A DNA stretch of 64,000 nucleotides from DASYXZ01 sp035308965. GTDB taxonomy: Bacteria > Acidobacteriota > Terriglobia > UBA7540. Below, one piece after another: positions 24,443 to 34,202 of the stretch. The stretch covers positions 124,001 through 188,000 of the forward strand of contig DATGFN010000021.1 of NCBI GenBank assembly GCA_035308965.1, written 5' to 3'. The notes beneath the pieces were generated by a model. That model did not search any database. It worked only from the letters and a program-made list of their open reading frames with translations, and was not told where the DNA came from. Each line of letters opens with the position of its first letter. Within the stretch, counting starts at the first letter, position 1. The position numbers and the translations under genes are program-made.

Positions 24443-24942
24443 AGGTTCTGCTCCCTAGAGGTTAGCGCGGACCGCCGATTCTGCGGTCCGCGTTCCTTCG
24501 ATAGCAATCTTCGTCATCGTGACGTATTCTACCGCTATGTCCACGCTTCGCCGGCCTTTTCTTACTGATCGATATTGGTTTGTCGCGGCGCGCCTGTAGG
24601 ATAAGTGCACGGTGGATATTACACATATTAGGATTATAAGAATGTAGTTCCGACTGAGAAGCCGCAGATCCGTCAGCCGACGGACGGTCTTCGCTACCCG
24701 GCTCGCGCTGGCTGCTTGTCTTTTCAGAGCGAGATTCCTCTCCGTCGGCTGACGGAGCGGAATGACATGAGTGGAAAACGTTTTTCTGCAAACTGGTAGG
24801 TTGTGGAGGGATTTGCGAGACAAGGCCACGCGGAGCCCGGATTCTACGACGCTCGCCGGTTTCTCTCCCGGCCGCTTGTATTCTTGAAAGAGGAGTCTTA
24901 TCCTTAAGCCCTTCAACGCTCGGGCGAGTAAGGAGGAATTCC
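24443..24942. repeat. Gene-free 500 bp with inverted TCCGTCAGCCGACGGA elements
   Basis: TCCGTCAGCCGACGGA at 24669-24684 and TCCGTCGGCTGACGGA at 24741-24756 are inverse copies, each nearly self-complementary, around GAGATTCCTC- and GGAATGACA-type words typical of dispersed bacterial palindromes. The last ~150 bp lead into the cupin gene and should hold its promoter. Reading frames crossing the region are not supported by start sites or composition. Confidence 0.6.
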
Positions 24943-25272
24943 ATGGCCACCCCTGAAGCCGGCCTTCCGGCGGACGACCCATTGGTTGCCGACCCCAAGC
25001 ACTTCACGCTTGAGTTCGAGAATGAAAAAGTTCGAGTGTTACGCGCCAAGTTTGGACCCGGGGAGAAAGCTCCCATGCTTGGATTTCCCGCCATGATGTC
25101 GGTATCGGTCACCGACCGGGATATTAAATTCACCATGCCCAACGGGAGAACGCAACGCTTATTCGGCAAGGCGGGCGAGGTCGCGTGGTATGACGCGCGC
25201 CGCCACCAGGCGGAAAACATGAGTGCGAAGCCTTACGAAGGAATTATTATCATGTTCAAAGATTCCAAATGA
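24943..25272 (+). CDS. Small cupin-like protein
   Basis: A 109-aa protein that reads as a single cupin barrel: HFTLEFENEKVRVLRAKFGPGEKAPML at residues ~22-48 and GEVAWYDARRHQAENMS at ~77-93. The usual metal-binding GxxxHxH motif is not complete (only one His in the second motif), so catalysis is doubtful. A perfect AAGGAGG precedes the ATG by 6-7 bases. It is monocistronic and convergent with the sigma-54 activator gene. Function unknown. Confidence 0.75.
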   Translation: MATPEAGLPADDPLVADPKHFTLEFENEKVRVLRAKFGPGEKAPMLGFPAMMSVSVTDRDIKFTMPNGRTQRLFGKAGEVAWYDARRHQAENMSAKPYEGIIIMFKDSK

Positions 25273-25342
25273 CTTTGACGTCCGCCCATCGTTCGTCCCG
25301 AGGCGCAGGTGAGCTATTTTCTTAGAGTGGGCTGCGCGTCCA

Positions 25343-27424
25343 TCATTTCGCCGGCCGCGTGATGCCCAGCCGGCGCATTTTGTAAAATAGTGTGGTGCGC
25401 TTCAGGCCCAGCCGTTCCGCCGCCCCTCCGGGCCCTCCCAACATTCCATTTGATTCTTTGAGCGCCTGTTGGATTTGGGCCCGCTCGCCTTCAGCCAGGG
25501 TGCGAACCCTCGAGAGACCATGTTGCCCTTGCAGTTTCAGCTCCGCGAGCGGAGGGCGCAAGGTTTTCGATGGCGTCAGAATCACGGCGCGTTCGATGAA
25601 GTTCTGTAACTCGCGAACGTTGCCCGGCCAATGATACCGCTTGAGGGCTTCCATAATTTCAGGCGGAATTGTGTCAATCCGTTTGTTCATTTGGCGCGCG
25701 AATTTATCCACGAAGTAATCCACCAGCAGGGGAATGTCCTGGGGGCGATCTCGCAGCGGAGGCGCCACCACCGGGAAAATGTTGAGCCGGTAATATAAGT
25801 CCTCGCGAAATTCCCGGTCCTCGACCATCTGAAGAAGATCGCGGCTGGTGGCCGCCAGCAGGCGCGCATTCACGCGGATGGTGCGCGTGCTGCCCAAACG
25901 CTCGAACTCCTGTTCCTGAAGCACGCGCAACAATTTGGGCTGCAACTCGAGAGGGATATCGCCTACTTCGTCCAAAAAAAGCGTTCCCAAGTGAGCCAAT
26001 TCAAAGCGGCCGATCTTCTGCGCAATCGCTCCGGTAAAGGCGCCTTTCTCGTGGCCAAAGAGTTCGCTCTCCAGTAACCCAAGCGGGATCGCGGCGCAAT
26101 TCACTTTCACAAACGTCCGTTCGCGCCGCGAGCTGAGATTGTGAATGGCGCGCGCGATCAACTCCTTCCCCGTACCCGTCTCGCCCAAAATGAGGACGGT
26201 GGAGTCCGTGGGAGCGACGATCTCTACCTGCTGAAGGACACGCTTCAGCGCCGGACTTTCACCGATGATCTCCTCGAAATTATGCTCGGTCAAAATCTCT
26301 TCGGTAAGGTAGATTTTTTCTTCGGTGAGCCTCTCCCGCGATTCGGCCATCTGCCCATAGTCCAGGGCATTCTCGACCGCGATAGCTACCTGGCTGGCCA
26401 CCTGACGGAGGAATTCCAAGTCTTCCTCAGTAAACGCCACTTCTTCCAACCGGCCCAGGTTCAGCGTGCCCAGCGCGCGCTGCTTGCTGATGAGAGGGAG
26501 AAAACAGGCTGCCTTCATCGCCGACAACGCGGGGTTAAAATGAAAACTGAATTGGGGCAATTCCTTGCTGGTCACGGACAGGGGCTTGCCGGTTCGCAAC
26601 GCTTCCCCCGCCGCCGACCCGGCCGTGGCAATCACCAATTCTTCTTCCTCGCTGCCTCCGCCCTTGGCGAAGTTTCGCGCGTAGACCCGCAGGCGCTCGC
26701 CGTCACCGGGCTCGGGCAGGGTGACGCTGGCGAAATCACATTTCATCACCTGTCGAACGCTGGTTGAAATGGCTCGCAGGAGTTGGCGCAGATCGAGATT
26801 GGGTACCACCACGTTATTCAGGTCCAACAGCAAGCGCAGACGGTCGCGCTGGTGCTCGAGCAGGCGCTGTAGGCTGAGGGCTTCCTGGTGGCTCAACGTG
26901 TTGTCCATAGCGAGTGCCACGTGTCTTGCCACTTGCTGGAGGAATTGAACGTCGGCGTCGGCATAGGCGTTCAATTTTTGGCTGCCGAACCCGACGGCTC
27001 CCAGGCGACGGTGGACCGTGGTCAAGGGGAGAATGCAAAATGACCGGACCTCTGCGTTCCTGAGAAGCGCGAGTGCGTCGGGGAATCTGGTCTCATCGTC
27101 AATGCTGGAGACAACCAACGGCTGCTGTGTTTGCCAGACCAGGCCGGAGGGCGAATCTTCAATTGGTCGCTCTACGACATTAAAATCCACCCGGGCCCGC
27201 ATCTCATGAATATGCAGGCGCATGGTATTGCGGACAGGGTCGTGCAGGACGAGCCAAAGTGAGTCGAAGCTTACAATGCGGGGAAGGCACTCGGCTACGG
27301 CGTGAAACAAGGCGGGAAGTTCGCGGTGCAGTCCTATGAACTCCGAAACCTCCAGCAGAACCTGATAGGCGGAGGATTGCCGGGCGGTTTGTGCGCCAGT
27401 TCGTGATTCGGTATCCTCAGGCAT
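25343..27424 (-). CDS. Sigma-54-dependent transcriptional activator with two GAF domains
   Basis: A 693-aa FhlA-like enhancer-binding protein. Two GAF domains occupy about 20-170 and 205-350 and probably sense a small ligand or redox state. The AAA+ domain (~380-620) has Walker A GETGTGKE, the sigma-54 contact loop GAFTGA in EKGAFTGAIAQ, and Walker B TLFLDEVGDIP. The C-terminal Fis-type helix-turn-helix is AERLGLKRTTLFYKMRRLGI. It activates promoters with GG-N10-GC type -24/-12 elements; its targets are unknown. No kinase partner or receiver domain is present. Confidence 0.93.
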   Translation of the reverse strand: MPEDTESRTGAQTARQSSAYQVLLEVSEFIGLHRELPALFHAVAECLPRIVSFDSLWLVLHDPVRNTMRLHIHEMRARVDFNVVERPIEDSPSGLVWQTQQPLVVSSIDDETRFPDALALLRNAEVRSFCILPLTTVHRRLGAVGFGSQKLNAYADADVQFLQQVARHVALAMDNTLSHQEALSLQRLLEHQRDRLRLLLDLNNVVVPNLDLRQLLRAISTSVRQVMKCDFASVTLPEPGDGERLRVYARNFAKGGGSEEEELVIATAGSAAGEALRTGKPLSVTSKELPQFSFHFNPALSAMKAACFLPLISKQRALGTLNLGRLEEVAFTEEDLEFLRQVASQVAIAVENALDYGQMAESRERLTEEKIYLTEEILTEHNFEEIIGESPALKRVLQQVEIVAPTDSTVLILGETGTGKELIARAIHNLSSRRERTFVKVNCAAIPLGLLESELFGHEKGAFTGAIAQKIGRFELAHLGTLFLDEVGDIPLELQPKLLRVLQEQEFERLGSTRTIRVNARLLAATSRDLLQMVEDREFREDLYYRLNIFPVVAPPLRDRPQDIPLLVDYFVDKFARQMNKRIDTIPPEIMEALKRYHWPGNVRELQNFIERAVILTPSKTLRPPLAELKLQGQHGLSRVRTLAEGERAQIQQALKESNGMLGGPGGAAERLGLKRTTLFYKMRRLGITRPAK

Positions 27425-27508
27425 AGCTTCCAGTATAGTGAGGAAAATGGTGAATTATGAAGGATGAATTGAGAGTCATGCGGGGAGGACAAACCATTCA
27501 AAGATTAG

Positions 27509-27565
27509 CCTTCCCCAGGGGAGAAGGTATCTCGCCGCGGCGAGACAGATGAGGGGTTAGTCCTC
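27509..27565. repeat. Gene-less copy of the DUF559-element end
   Basis: CCTTCCCCAGGGGAGAAGGT, then the perfect palindrome TCTCGCCGCGGCGAGA (27530-27545), then GATGAGGGGTTAGTCC. This follows the same order as the left end of the 12831-13344 element (CCCTCTCC...GGGAGAGGGT, GC palindrome, GGTGAGGGGTGACTCC). No DUF559 ORF is nearby. Confidence 0.6.
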
Positions 27566-27661
27566 ACATTCGCGGTCCACCCTCAGATCTCCAACAGAAA
27601 ACAGGTTTTGATCAGGTTGGGCCGAGGCACCCCGCAATTTCCAAAATTCGCAAGCCATCGG

Positions 27662-28882
27662 TCACTCGTAGCGCAACGCCTCAATGGGGTCAAGGTGCGC
27701 CGCTTTGTGCGCGGGATAGAAACCAAAAAAGACTCCGACGCCGGCTGAAAATACAACCGCGATGACGATCGCCTGAATGGGAATAAGGGTGGGCCAATGG
27801 AGCGTGTCCGAAATGACCGAAGTTCCCGCAACTCCGGCGGCGAGACCCAGGCAGCCTCCAATCACGCTCAGCACGGTCGCCTCGCTCAGGAATTGCATTT
27901 GGACGTCTGCCTCCGTCGCGCCCACGGCCAGGCGAATTCCGATCTCTCGCGTCCGCTCGGTTACCGAGACCAGCATGATATTCATGATCCCGATGCCACC
28001 CACCACCAGCGAAATGGAGGCAATGCTGGCCAGGAGAATGGTCATCACGCGCTCGGATTCCGCGCCCGCCTGCGCGACATCGGCGGGATGGCGGATATTA
28101 AAATCGTCCGGCTCGTCCGGCCGCAGATGGTGCCGGTCGCGCAGCAGCGCGGATATTTGTTGCTCGGCCGCGGCGGTCACTTCGCGCGAGTTTGCCGAGC
28201 ACATAATGTCATCCAGCCAGTCGTAGCCCAGAATCTTTTTTTGCGCGGTGGTGTAAGGCATAAACAAAGTGTCGTCCTGGTCCTGGCCAAACGGAGAAAG
28301 CCCTTTGGCCCCCAGCACGCCCACAACCATGCAGGGAATGGTTTTCACCCGAATGGTTTTCCCAATGGGATCCTCGCTTCCGAATAATTGATCGACGATG
28401 GTCTGGCCCAGCAGGCAGACGTTGGCCGAATGCTCCACGTCAGTCATCTGGAAGGCGCTTCCGCGCGCGATTTTCCAGCGGCGCACCGAGAGATACTCCG
28501 GTGTCACGCCATGAATGGAGGTCTGCCAGTTCTGCCCGGCATAAATGACCTGGACGTGCTCATCCACGTTGGGCGAAACGTTATGCACCAAAGGAACCTG
28601 CTGGCGGATCGCCATCCAGTCGCCCACCGTCAACGTCTTGGTGCCGCGAGTGCCCGTGCGCAATCCGTTGACCTGGCGGCCACCGGCCTCGATCCATACC
28701 ATGTTGTCGCCGATGCTCTGGATCTGTTCCTGGATTCGGTTGGAGGCGCCCTCGCCAATGGCCACGCTGCAAATTACGGCGCCCACGCCAATGATGATCC
28801 CAAGCATGGTCAGAAGGCTGCGCATCTTGTTGCGCGCCAGCGCCCGCGTGGCCACCCGCAGCAATTCGCCAAACTCGATCAC
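27662..28882 (-). CDS. MacB-like ABC transporter permease
   Basis: A 406-aa inner-membrane permease. The N-terminal helix (RNKMRSLLTMLGIIIGVGAVI) is followed by a periplasmic MacB_PCD domain (~45-270) and a three-helix FtsX domain at the C-terminus (LLASIASISLVVGGIGIMNIMLVSV, TREIGIRLAVGA, ending DPIEALRYE). It would work with an ATPase and an outer-membrane or adaptor partner to export peptides, macrolides or lipoproteins, but none is adjacent. The start appears to be GTG at 28882. Intact by length and motifs. Confidence 0.9.
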   Translation of the reverse strand: MIEFGELLRVATRALARNKMRSLLTMLGIIIGVGAVICSVAIGEGASNRIQEQIQSIGDNMVWIEAGGRQVNGLRTGTRGTKTLTVGDWMAIRQQVPLVHNVSPNVDEHVQVIYAGQNWQTSIHGVTPEYLSVRRWKIARGSAFQMTDVEHSANVCLLGQTIVDQLFGSEDPIGKTIRVKTIPCMVVGVLGAKGLSPFGQDQDDTLFMPYTTAQKKILGYDWLDDIMCSANSREVTAAAEQQISALLRDRHHLRPDEPDDFNIRHPADVAQAGAESERVMTILLASIASISLVVGGIGIMNIMLVSVTERTREIGIRLAVGATEADVQMQFLSEATVLSVIGGCLGLAAGVAGTSVISDTLHWPTLIPIQAIVIAVVFSAGVGVFFGFYPAHKAAHLDPIEALRYE

Positions 28883-29003
28883 CGTGCCCTCACTTCATCT
28901 AGATTAACAGACATGTGGCCGCCTTAAACAGTCCCATCGAATGACGCGGGCATCAGCGCAGACTGGTTTATACTCCTGAACACCGAGGGAGGAAGTATCT
29001 AAC

Positions 29004-30269
29004 GTGCGACCCGCGAACGTTTTCCTTTTCCTGTTCGGCATTCTTGCAATCAACGCTACGGCGCGGCGAATTGCTCCACAGCCGCCTGCGCCAAGCGACC
29101 GCATTGTGATTGGCGCGAGCACGGTGCTCGATGGCAAGGGCGGAGTGCTGCACAATACTCGCATCGCGATCGAAGGCTCAAAGATTGTGGCCATTGACCC
29201 TAAGGCCGGGCCAGTGGACTACGACTTGCGTGGGCTGACGGTATTGCCGGGCTGGATTGATGCGCACGTGCACATGACCTGGTTCTTTGGCAAGGATGGG
29301 AAACTGGCGGGCAAAGGAGTGGCGCCGGATGAGGCCGCCTATGCTGAAGCCGCCAATGCATGGGTAACGTTGATGGCGGGCTTCACCACTGTGCAAGACA
29401 TGGGTTCCCCCACAACCATGCGCGAGGCGATCGCCATGGGAACGCTCCCCGGCCCGCGCATCCTGACGGCCGTCGAACCGCTCTCAGGTCGTGGCGAGCA
29501 GACTGGAACGCCGGACGAAATCCGTGCTTTCGTACGCAAACAAAAAGAGGCGGGCGCGGACCTGATTAAAATATACGCCTCCGGAGGCATGAGCCGGGGC
29601 ACGATGACGATGTCCCAGGAACAGCTTAATGCAGCGTGCGATGAAGCGAAGAAATTGGGATTGCGCACGCTTGTGCACGCCATCAGAGACGCAGTGCGCG
29701 CGGCAACCCAGGCAGGATGCACCGAAGTCGAGCACGGCTTGGGAGCGTCAGACGACGATCTGATGCTGATGGCCGCCCATGGGACATATCTTGATCCGCA
29801 AGCCGGATTGCTGCTTGAAACTTATCTCCATAACAAGGATAGGTATCTTTCCCCGCCGTACTACACCGAAGAGAGCTTTGCGGCCATGAAAGGGCTAATC
29901 ACGGCACATCAGGAATTCATCAAGCGCGCCGAGCGCATTCCGGGGTTGAAAATTGTTTACGGCACCGATGCGGTGGCGGGCGCACACGGGCGCAACGCGG
30001 AGGACTTTATCCACCGAGTGCGGGACTGCGGAGTGGACCCCATGGCTGCGATGGTCTCGGCCAACTCACTGGGGGCAGAAGCGCTGGAGATGGCGGACCA
30101 AATCGGCTCCATTGCGCCCGGCTTGCAGGCAGACATTATTGCGCTCGATGGGAACCCGTTAAAAGACATTACGGCCGTCCGGCGTGTAGTATTTGTGATG
30201 AAGGGCGGGGTAGTTTACAAGAACGCCGCGCGCAGTGCGATTCCGGTTTATGAAAGCGTCGTACGATGA
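29004..30269 (+). CDS. Exported metal-dependent amidohydrolase
   Basis: A 421-aa amidohydrolase of the imidazolonepropionase/prolidase-like subgroup. It starts at GTG 29004 with GAGGGAGGAAG upstream; an N-terminal hydrophobic stretch (VFLFLFGILAINATA) suggests export. Metal ligands are visible: HVHMTW (HxH), the Lys in IKIYASGG that may be carboxylated, VHAI, VEHGLG, and YGTDAV with the final Asp. ILDG/ITAL-type C-terminal residues (DIIALDGNPLKDI) are also typical. Substrate unknown; Xaa-Pro dipeptides and related amides are common in the group. Confidence 0.88.
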   Translation: MRPANVFLFLFGILAINATARRIAPQPPAPSDRIVIGASTVLDGKGGVLHNTRIAIEGSKIVAIDPKAGPVDYDLRGLTVLPGWIDAHVHMTWFFGKDGKLAGKGVAPDEAAYAEAANAWVTLMAGFTTVQDMGSPTTMREAIAMGTLPGPRILTAVEPLSGRGEQTGTPDEIRAFVRKQKEAGADLIKIYASGGMSRGTMTMSQEQLNAACDEAKKLGLRTLVHAIRDAVRAATQAGCTEVEHGLGASDDDLMLMAAHGTYLDPQAGLLLETYLHNKDRYLSPPYYTEESFAAMKGLITAHQEFIKRAERIPGLKIVYGTDAVAGAHGRNAEDFIHRVRDCGVDPMAAMVSANSLGAEALEMADQIGSIAPGLQADIIALDGNPLKDITAVRRVVFVMKGGVVYKNAARSAIPVYESVVR

Positions 30270-30361
30270 TTCGGCATCCCGTGACTTCCTTTGCGCGTTT
30301 GCCGGAGGTCGGGGCGCATGATGCTGCCTGAAAATATAAGACTTGAAAGAGGGTAAAATTT

Positions 30362-31981
30362 ATGACCTCCCATTTTCATCCATTTCCAGCATCCTTGTTC
30401 CGCATGCGTCGCGCACCAGCCGAGGTTTCTTGCCTTCAGGCAAAAATATTTGAAGTGCGCCGGCTGACGCTCGTGGCCATGATCGCATTTCTTATTACTC
30501 TGTTTTTGGCGGGCCAGGCTCGGGCGCAGGATCCCAGAGTGGAGGAGGCCGTCAAAAAGATTGATGCCGTAATTGCAGGCGGCCCTTACCAGGCGTCCTG
30601 GGACTCTCTGGTAAAATATGAAGTGCCGGAGTGGTATCGCGACGCCAAATTCGGGATCTTCATCCATTGGGGCGTCTATTCGGTCCCCGCCTTTGGCAGC
30701 GAATGGTACCCACGCAACATGTACATCATGGGCAGTCCCGTTTTCAAACACCACGTTGAGGCCTACGGTCCGCAAAGCAAATTCGGCTACAAAGATTTTA
30801 TTCCCATGTTCCGGGCGGAAAAATTCAATCCTGACCAGTGGGCCGAACTCTTTCGCAAGGCGGGAGCCAAGTACGTGGTGCCGGTAGCAGAGCATCACGA
30901 TGGATTTGCCATGTTTGACTACGATTTTACCGACTGGAGCGCCGCCCAAATGGGCCCCAACCGCGATGTAGTGGGCGAGTTGGCAAAGGCCGTCCGCAAG
31001 CAAGGCTTGCATTTTGGCGCCTCTTCCCACCGCGCCGAGCACTGGTGGTTTTACAATGGCGGCATGGCCTTTGATTCCGATGTGAAGGACCCGCGATACG
31101 CGTCTTTGTACGGTCCCGCCCAGCCCGACAAAACTCAGCCGGACAAGGCGTTTCTGGATGATTGGCTGGTGCGCGCGTCGCAAATTGTGGACAAGTATCA
31201 ACCTCAAGTTGTCTGGTTTGATTGGTGGATCGAGCAGCCGGTTTTTCAGCCCTATCTCCAAAAATTTGCCGCCTACTATTACAACCGGGGGGCGGAATGG
31301 AATCTCGGCGTCGCCATCAATTATAAGAACAAGTCTTTCCCGGAGCGTGCCGCCGTGCTGGACATCGAGAGGGGAAAACTGGACACCATTCGCCCGATCT
31401 TTTGGCAAACGGACACATCGGTCAGCGAGAAGTCCTGGGGCTACATTCAAGACGACAAGTTCCGCACCCCGGAGTCGCTGATAGATGAGCTGGTGGATAT
31501 TGTCAGCAACAACGGCTGCCTGCTCCTCAACGTGGGGCCCAAATCCGACGGCACCATCCCGGATGAAGTCCAAAAAGTCCTGCTCGATATGGGCGCGTGG
31601 CTGACTACCAACGGAGAGGCAATTTACGGGACGCGACCGTGGAAAGTTTCCGGGGAAGGACCCACCAAAATCGTGGCGGGTTCATTCAAAGATACCGCCG
31701 GGACGCCGTTCACGGGCTCGGACATTCGGTTTACCGCCAAAAGGGACACGCTTTACGCCATTGCCCTGGCATGGCCGGAGGATGGGAAGCTCATCGTGAA
31801 GTCGTTGGCTTCGAGCTCATGGCTCAGCCAAAAGAAAATTCGCAAGGTCCAAATGCTGGGGTACGCGGGCAAGCTGAAGTGGGCACAAACCACAGAGGGA
31901 CTCTCCGTAGATTTGCCGGCCACAAGACCCGGCAACTATGCCTTCGCAATCAAGATATCGCCCGTGGATCGCGCGCCCTGA
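30362..31981 (+). CDS. Exported GH29 alpha-L-fucosidase
   Basis: A 539-aa retaining glycosidase of family GH29 that removes alpha-L-fucose from glycans. The family opening FGIFIHWGVYSVPAFGSEWY is at ~residues 98-117. HHDGFAMFDYDFTDWSA is the conserved substrate-site block, and Asp287 in VVWFDWW is the likely nucleophile. LLLNVGPKSDGTIP marks the end of the catalytic barrel, with a C-terminal beta-sandwich after ~residue 430. A signal peptide is visible at ~40-57 (FLITLFLAGQARAQ), preceded by an unusual ~39-residue basic extension; a later ATG (residue 40) may be the true start. The next small gene begins 17 bp past its stop. Confidence 0.9.
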   Translation: MTSHFHPFPASLFRMRRAPAEVSCLQAKIFEVRRLTLVAMIAFLITLFLAGQARAQDPRVEEAVKKIDAVIAGGPYQASWDSLVKYEVPEWYRDAKFGIFIHWGVYSVPAFGSEWYPRNMYIMGSPVFKHHVEAYGPQSKFGYKDFIPMFRAEKFNPDQWAELFRKAGAKYVVPVAEHHDGFAMFDYDFTDWSAAQMGPNRDVVGELAKAVRKQGLHFGASSHRAEHWWFYNGGMAFDSDVKDPRYASLYGPAQPDKTQPDKAFLDDWLVRASQIVDKYQPQVVWFDWWIEQPVFQPYLQKFAAYYYNRGAEWNLGVAINYKNKSFPERAAVLDIERGKLDTIRPIFWQTDTSVSEKSWGYIQDDKFRTPESLIDELVDIVSNNGCLLLNVGPKSDGTIPDEVQKVLLDMGAWLTTNGEAIYGTRPWKVSGEGPTKIVAGSFKDTAGTPFTGSDIRFTAKRDTLYAIALAWPEDGKLIVKSLASSSWLSQKKIRKVQMLGYAGKLKWAQTTEGLSVDLPATRPGNYAFAIKISPVDRAP

Positions 31982-31997
31982 TGAAGAGGTGATTGCC

Positions 31998-32315
31998 ATG
32001 ACCGCCAGCAAGACACTTATTTCCGTCTGGCAACAAGTGTTGGTTGCCGAAAAGCTAAAAGTGAAGATCGAGGGAGCCGAGTACACCGTCACTACTTTGC
32101 GCGCCAAGAAGTTGAAAATGGTCGAGTTTGAATTCGGCGATTTCAGCATCGCAGGGATCGAACAGAATCCCAAAACAACCTCGCGCTGGGCGGAGCTTGC
32201 ACGCGACGGGAATCGCATTATGCAGTTTCGCTGCAACGGTCGATATATTGCGAACGTGTGCGAGGGAAAGCTCCTGCGTTATCCCGCTTGGCGCGCGCTT
32301 GCACTCCCAGAATGA
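31998..32315 (+). CDS. Small conserved-looking protein of unknown function
   Basis: A 105-aa soluble protein, start ATG 31998 with GAAGAGG 8 bases upstream and only 17 bp after the fucosidase stop, so probably cotranscribed. Residues MTASKTLISVWQQVLVAE then KVKIEGAEYTVTTLR show alternating strands; FRCNGRYIANVCEGKLLRY is near the end. No family is recognised. Composition is like the neighbours, and the ribosome binding site supports translation. Confidence 0.65.
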   Translation: MTASKTLISVWQQVLVAEKLKVKIEGAEYTVTTLRAKKLKMVEFEFGDFSIAGIEQNPKTTSRWAELARDGNRIMQFRCNGRYIANVCEGKLLRYPAWRALALPE

Positions 32316-32581
32316 TCCGCACGACAGAGTGTCAAACTTGCGACGGGTCCGTTTCTTGAACCTTTCTGATAATGTCTTGGATTGGAGGACGGGGTCTCGG
32401 AAATTACTTCACTGCTCCGGGTCAATCATTGCCTTCGCCCTTCGCCAGAGCCAGCCCGAGACCCCTCGGGTTGATGAAACGATTGCCGACTATTCTCACT
32501 CTGGGGCATAAGACATTCAATCAGGTATTTACCCTGTTTTCCGGCCGGAATATACGTGCGTAATTATACTGACCTAACTAT

Positions 32582-33493
32582 TCACCTGGCTTTCCCCCCG
32601 GGCATCGACGACCCCGGCTTTACAGCGCGCGCCAGGATGTAACCCACCAAACCCGCTCGATATGCCTGAATGGCGACCACATCCACAATCTGGCCGACTC
32701 TGCCGCCCACAAACCCGCGGATGCGAGCCAACTCGCGACGGCATTCCGGGCGGCGCTGTTCGGCGTAGTAGCCGGGAAAGGTCAACTCTCCCGCTTCCTG
32801 GACTGTAATTTGGCCGAAGCCGCATCGCTCGAGTTTCATTTGAAATGATTCACCCGAATCGAGATTTGCGCGGGGAACTTTCCACAAAACGCGGGCAGCT
32901 TCCAGAAGAAATCTTTCCCTGAGATTTCTTGGCTCGCGCTTGACCGTGTAATCGGTGAAAGCAAGAATGCCTCCGGGCTTAAGAACGCGAAAGGCCTCCC
33001 GAAAGAAGTGTTCCCGGGTGTTGAAGTGGACGCCGCCCTCAATGCACAAGGCGTGGGTGAAGATTTCGCCGGAAAACGGAAGTGAAACCGCCGACCCGTG
33101 CTGAAAGCGAATTGACGATTCGCAATTATTTTCGCGCGCCCGCCTCAGGCTATGCTCAATGTGCTTCCAGGTGACATCCACAGCGTCAATCTCGAGGGGG
33201 CCAAAGTTTTTGAAGAAATAGAGGTCCTGATTCCCCATGCCGGAAGCAACATCCAGCAGACGGCATCCGGGATTGAGGCCGAGCCATGTGCCCATACGAT
33301 GCACCAGATTTTCCGCCGCCTCCAGATAATTTCTGATGCCTTTTTCCCAAAGCCCGAAATTCAAGTAGCCGCCGTGAAAATCGCCAAAGTGTTCGGCCCC
33401 GTGGCCGTAAAAGTGTTCCACCGCGTTCTCGTGCGTACTCCTGGCCCACAGATGCCGCTCAGTTTCCATTGGTTTCCCTGGTTGAGTTGACAT
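32582..33493 (-). CDS. SAM-dependent methyltransferase in operon with carF-like gene
   Basis: A 303-aa class I methyltransferase. Motif I is CRLLDVASGMGNQD at ~residues 79-92, with an acidic residue after the next strand (IDAVDVT), motif post II (FTHALCIEGGVHF) and LKPGGILAFTD. The C-terminal ~70 residues form a cap of unknown specificity. Its start lies 7 bp after the CarF-like gene's stop, so the two are almost surely cotranscribed. This suggests it acts on a lipid or pigment linked to that desaturase. This is inference from position; the substrate cannot be read from sequence. Confidence 0.85.
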   Translation of the reverse strand: MSTQPGKPMETERHLWARSTHENAVEHFYGHGAEHFGDFHGGYLNFGLWEKGIRNYLEAAENLVHRMGTWLGLNPGCRLLDVASGMGNQDLYFFKNFGPLEIDAVDVTWKHIEHSLRRARENNCESSIRFQHGSAVSLPFSGEIFTHALCIEGGVHFNTREHFFREAFRVLKPGGILAFTDYTVKREPRNLRERFLLEAARVLWKVPRANLDSGESFQMKLERCGFGQITVQEAGELTFPGYYAEQRRPECRRELARIRGFVGGRVGQIVDVVAIQAYRAGLVGYILARAVKPGSSMPGGKAR

Positions 33494-33500
33494 GGAAATC

Positions 33501-34202
33501 CTAAACTCGAGCCCCGGTCATTTTTTGTCCACTACTCTTGCCGGCGTGAAAAATTGCTTCAAGGGTTTCGAAGATTTTCAGCTTTCGCAAGGGAACGTTC
33601 AACCACCCCGTGGTGATGCAGTAATGGGTGTTGAACGGCGAGACGTGGTGGATTTGGTGATGGCTCCGAGAAACAATCAAATGAACTCGTTGCAAGAATC
33701 GCGCCAGCGCGGGCGGGTTGGGCATGTGGGCCCACTTGTGAAATTGGTTGGTGGCGAAGACCGCGTTGCTTAGAAACAGGATAAACGCCAGCACGAAGAG
33801 CCTGAAGTGTTGCCCCGGATAGACGTCGAGCAAGAAGAAAGTAAGCGCCAACTGTGGCACTGAAACCAGACAGTTGTTCCCGTTGGTTTCAATGAAATCG
33901 TGCCGGGTAATTCCCTCCGGGTCAACGTGGTGTTCGCGAAATGGGCGGACGAAAGCGGGGCCGATCAATGGAGTTTCAGGGGTCCCAAACCGGTCGGCAA
34001 GCCAATGCACCAGGCCGGAAACGAAATCAGCCGCAATGTAGCCGCATAGGGCCGCAGCCGCAATCACCCATGGTGCCGCTCCCCCCGTAAAGTTCAGCCA
34101 AGCGCGTGCGGCCAAGCCTCCGGAAAAGGCAAACATGGCTCCTATTCCCAATGCTTCGAGATGCCGGTGGACCCAGGAATAATCTCTCCCCGAGGAGGAC
34201 AT
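33501..34202 (-). CDS. carF: CarF/TMEM189-family plasmanylethanolamine desaturase
   Basis: A 233-aa membrane desaturase of the Kua/TMEM189/CarF family, which introduces the vinyl-ether double bond that converts plasmanyl to plasmenyl lipids (plasmalogens). The family histidines are all visible: SGLVHWLADRFG (His66), FREHHVDP (His91/92), TRHDFIETNGNN (His101), NQFHKWAHM (His155/159), and SHHQIHHVSPFNTHYC (His181/182/185/186/193). They would hold a di-iron centre. Two N-terminal and two central hydrophobic segments are present. The ATG at 34202 has GGGAG upstream. Together with the following methyltransferase it forms a two-gene operon. Confidence 0.88.
   Translation of the reverse strand: MSSSGRDYSWVHRHLEALGIGAMFAFSGGLAARAWLNFTGGAAPWVIAAAALCGYIAADFVSGLVHWLADRFGTPETPLIGPAFVRPFREHHVDPEGITRHDFIETNGNNCLVSVPQLALTFFLLDVYPGQHFRLFVLAFILFLSNAVFATNQFHKWAHMPNPPALARFLQRVHLIVSRSHHQIHHVSPFNTHYCITTGWLNVPLRKLKIFETLEAIFHAGKSSGQKMTGARV

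Noticed and set aside
30248..31573. 441-codon minus-strand frame opposite the fucosidase gene
   Set aside because: Mirror of GH29 coding sequence; no known protein features.
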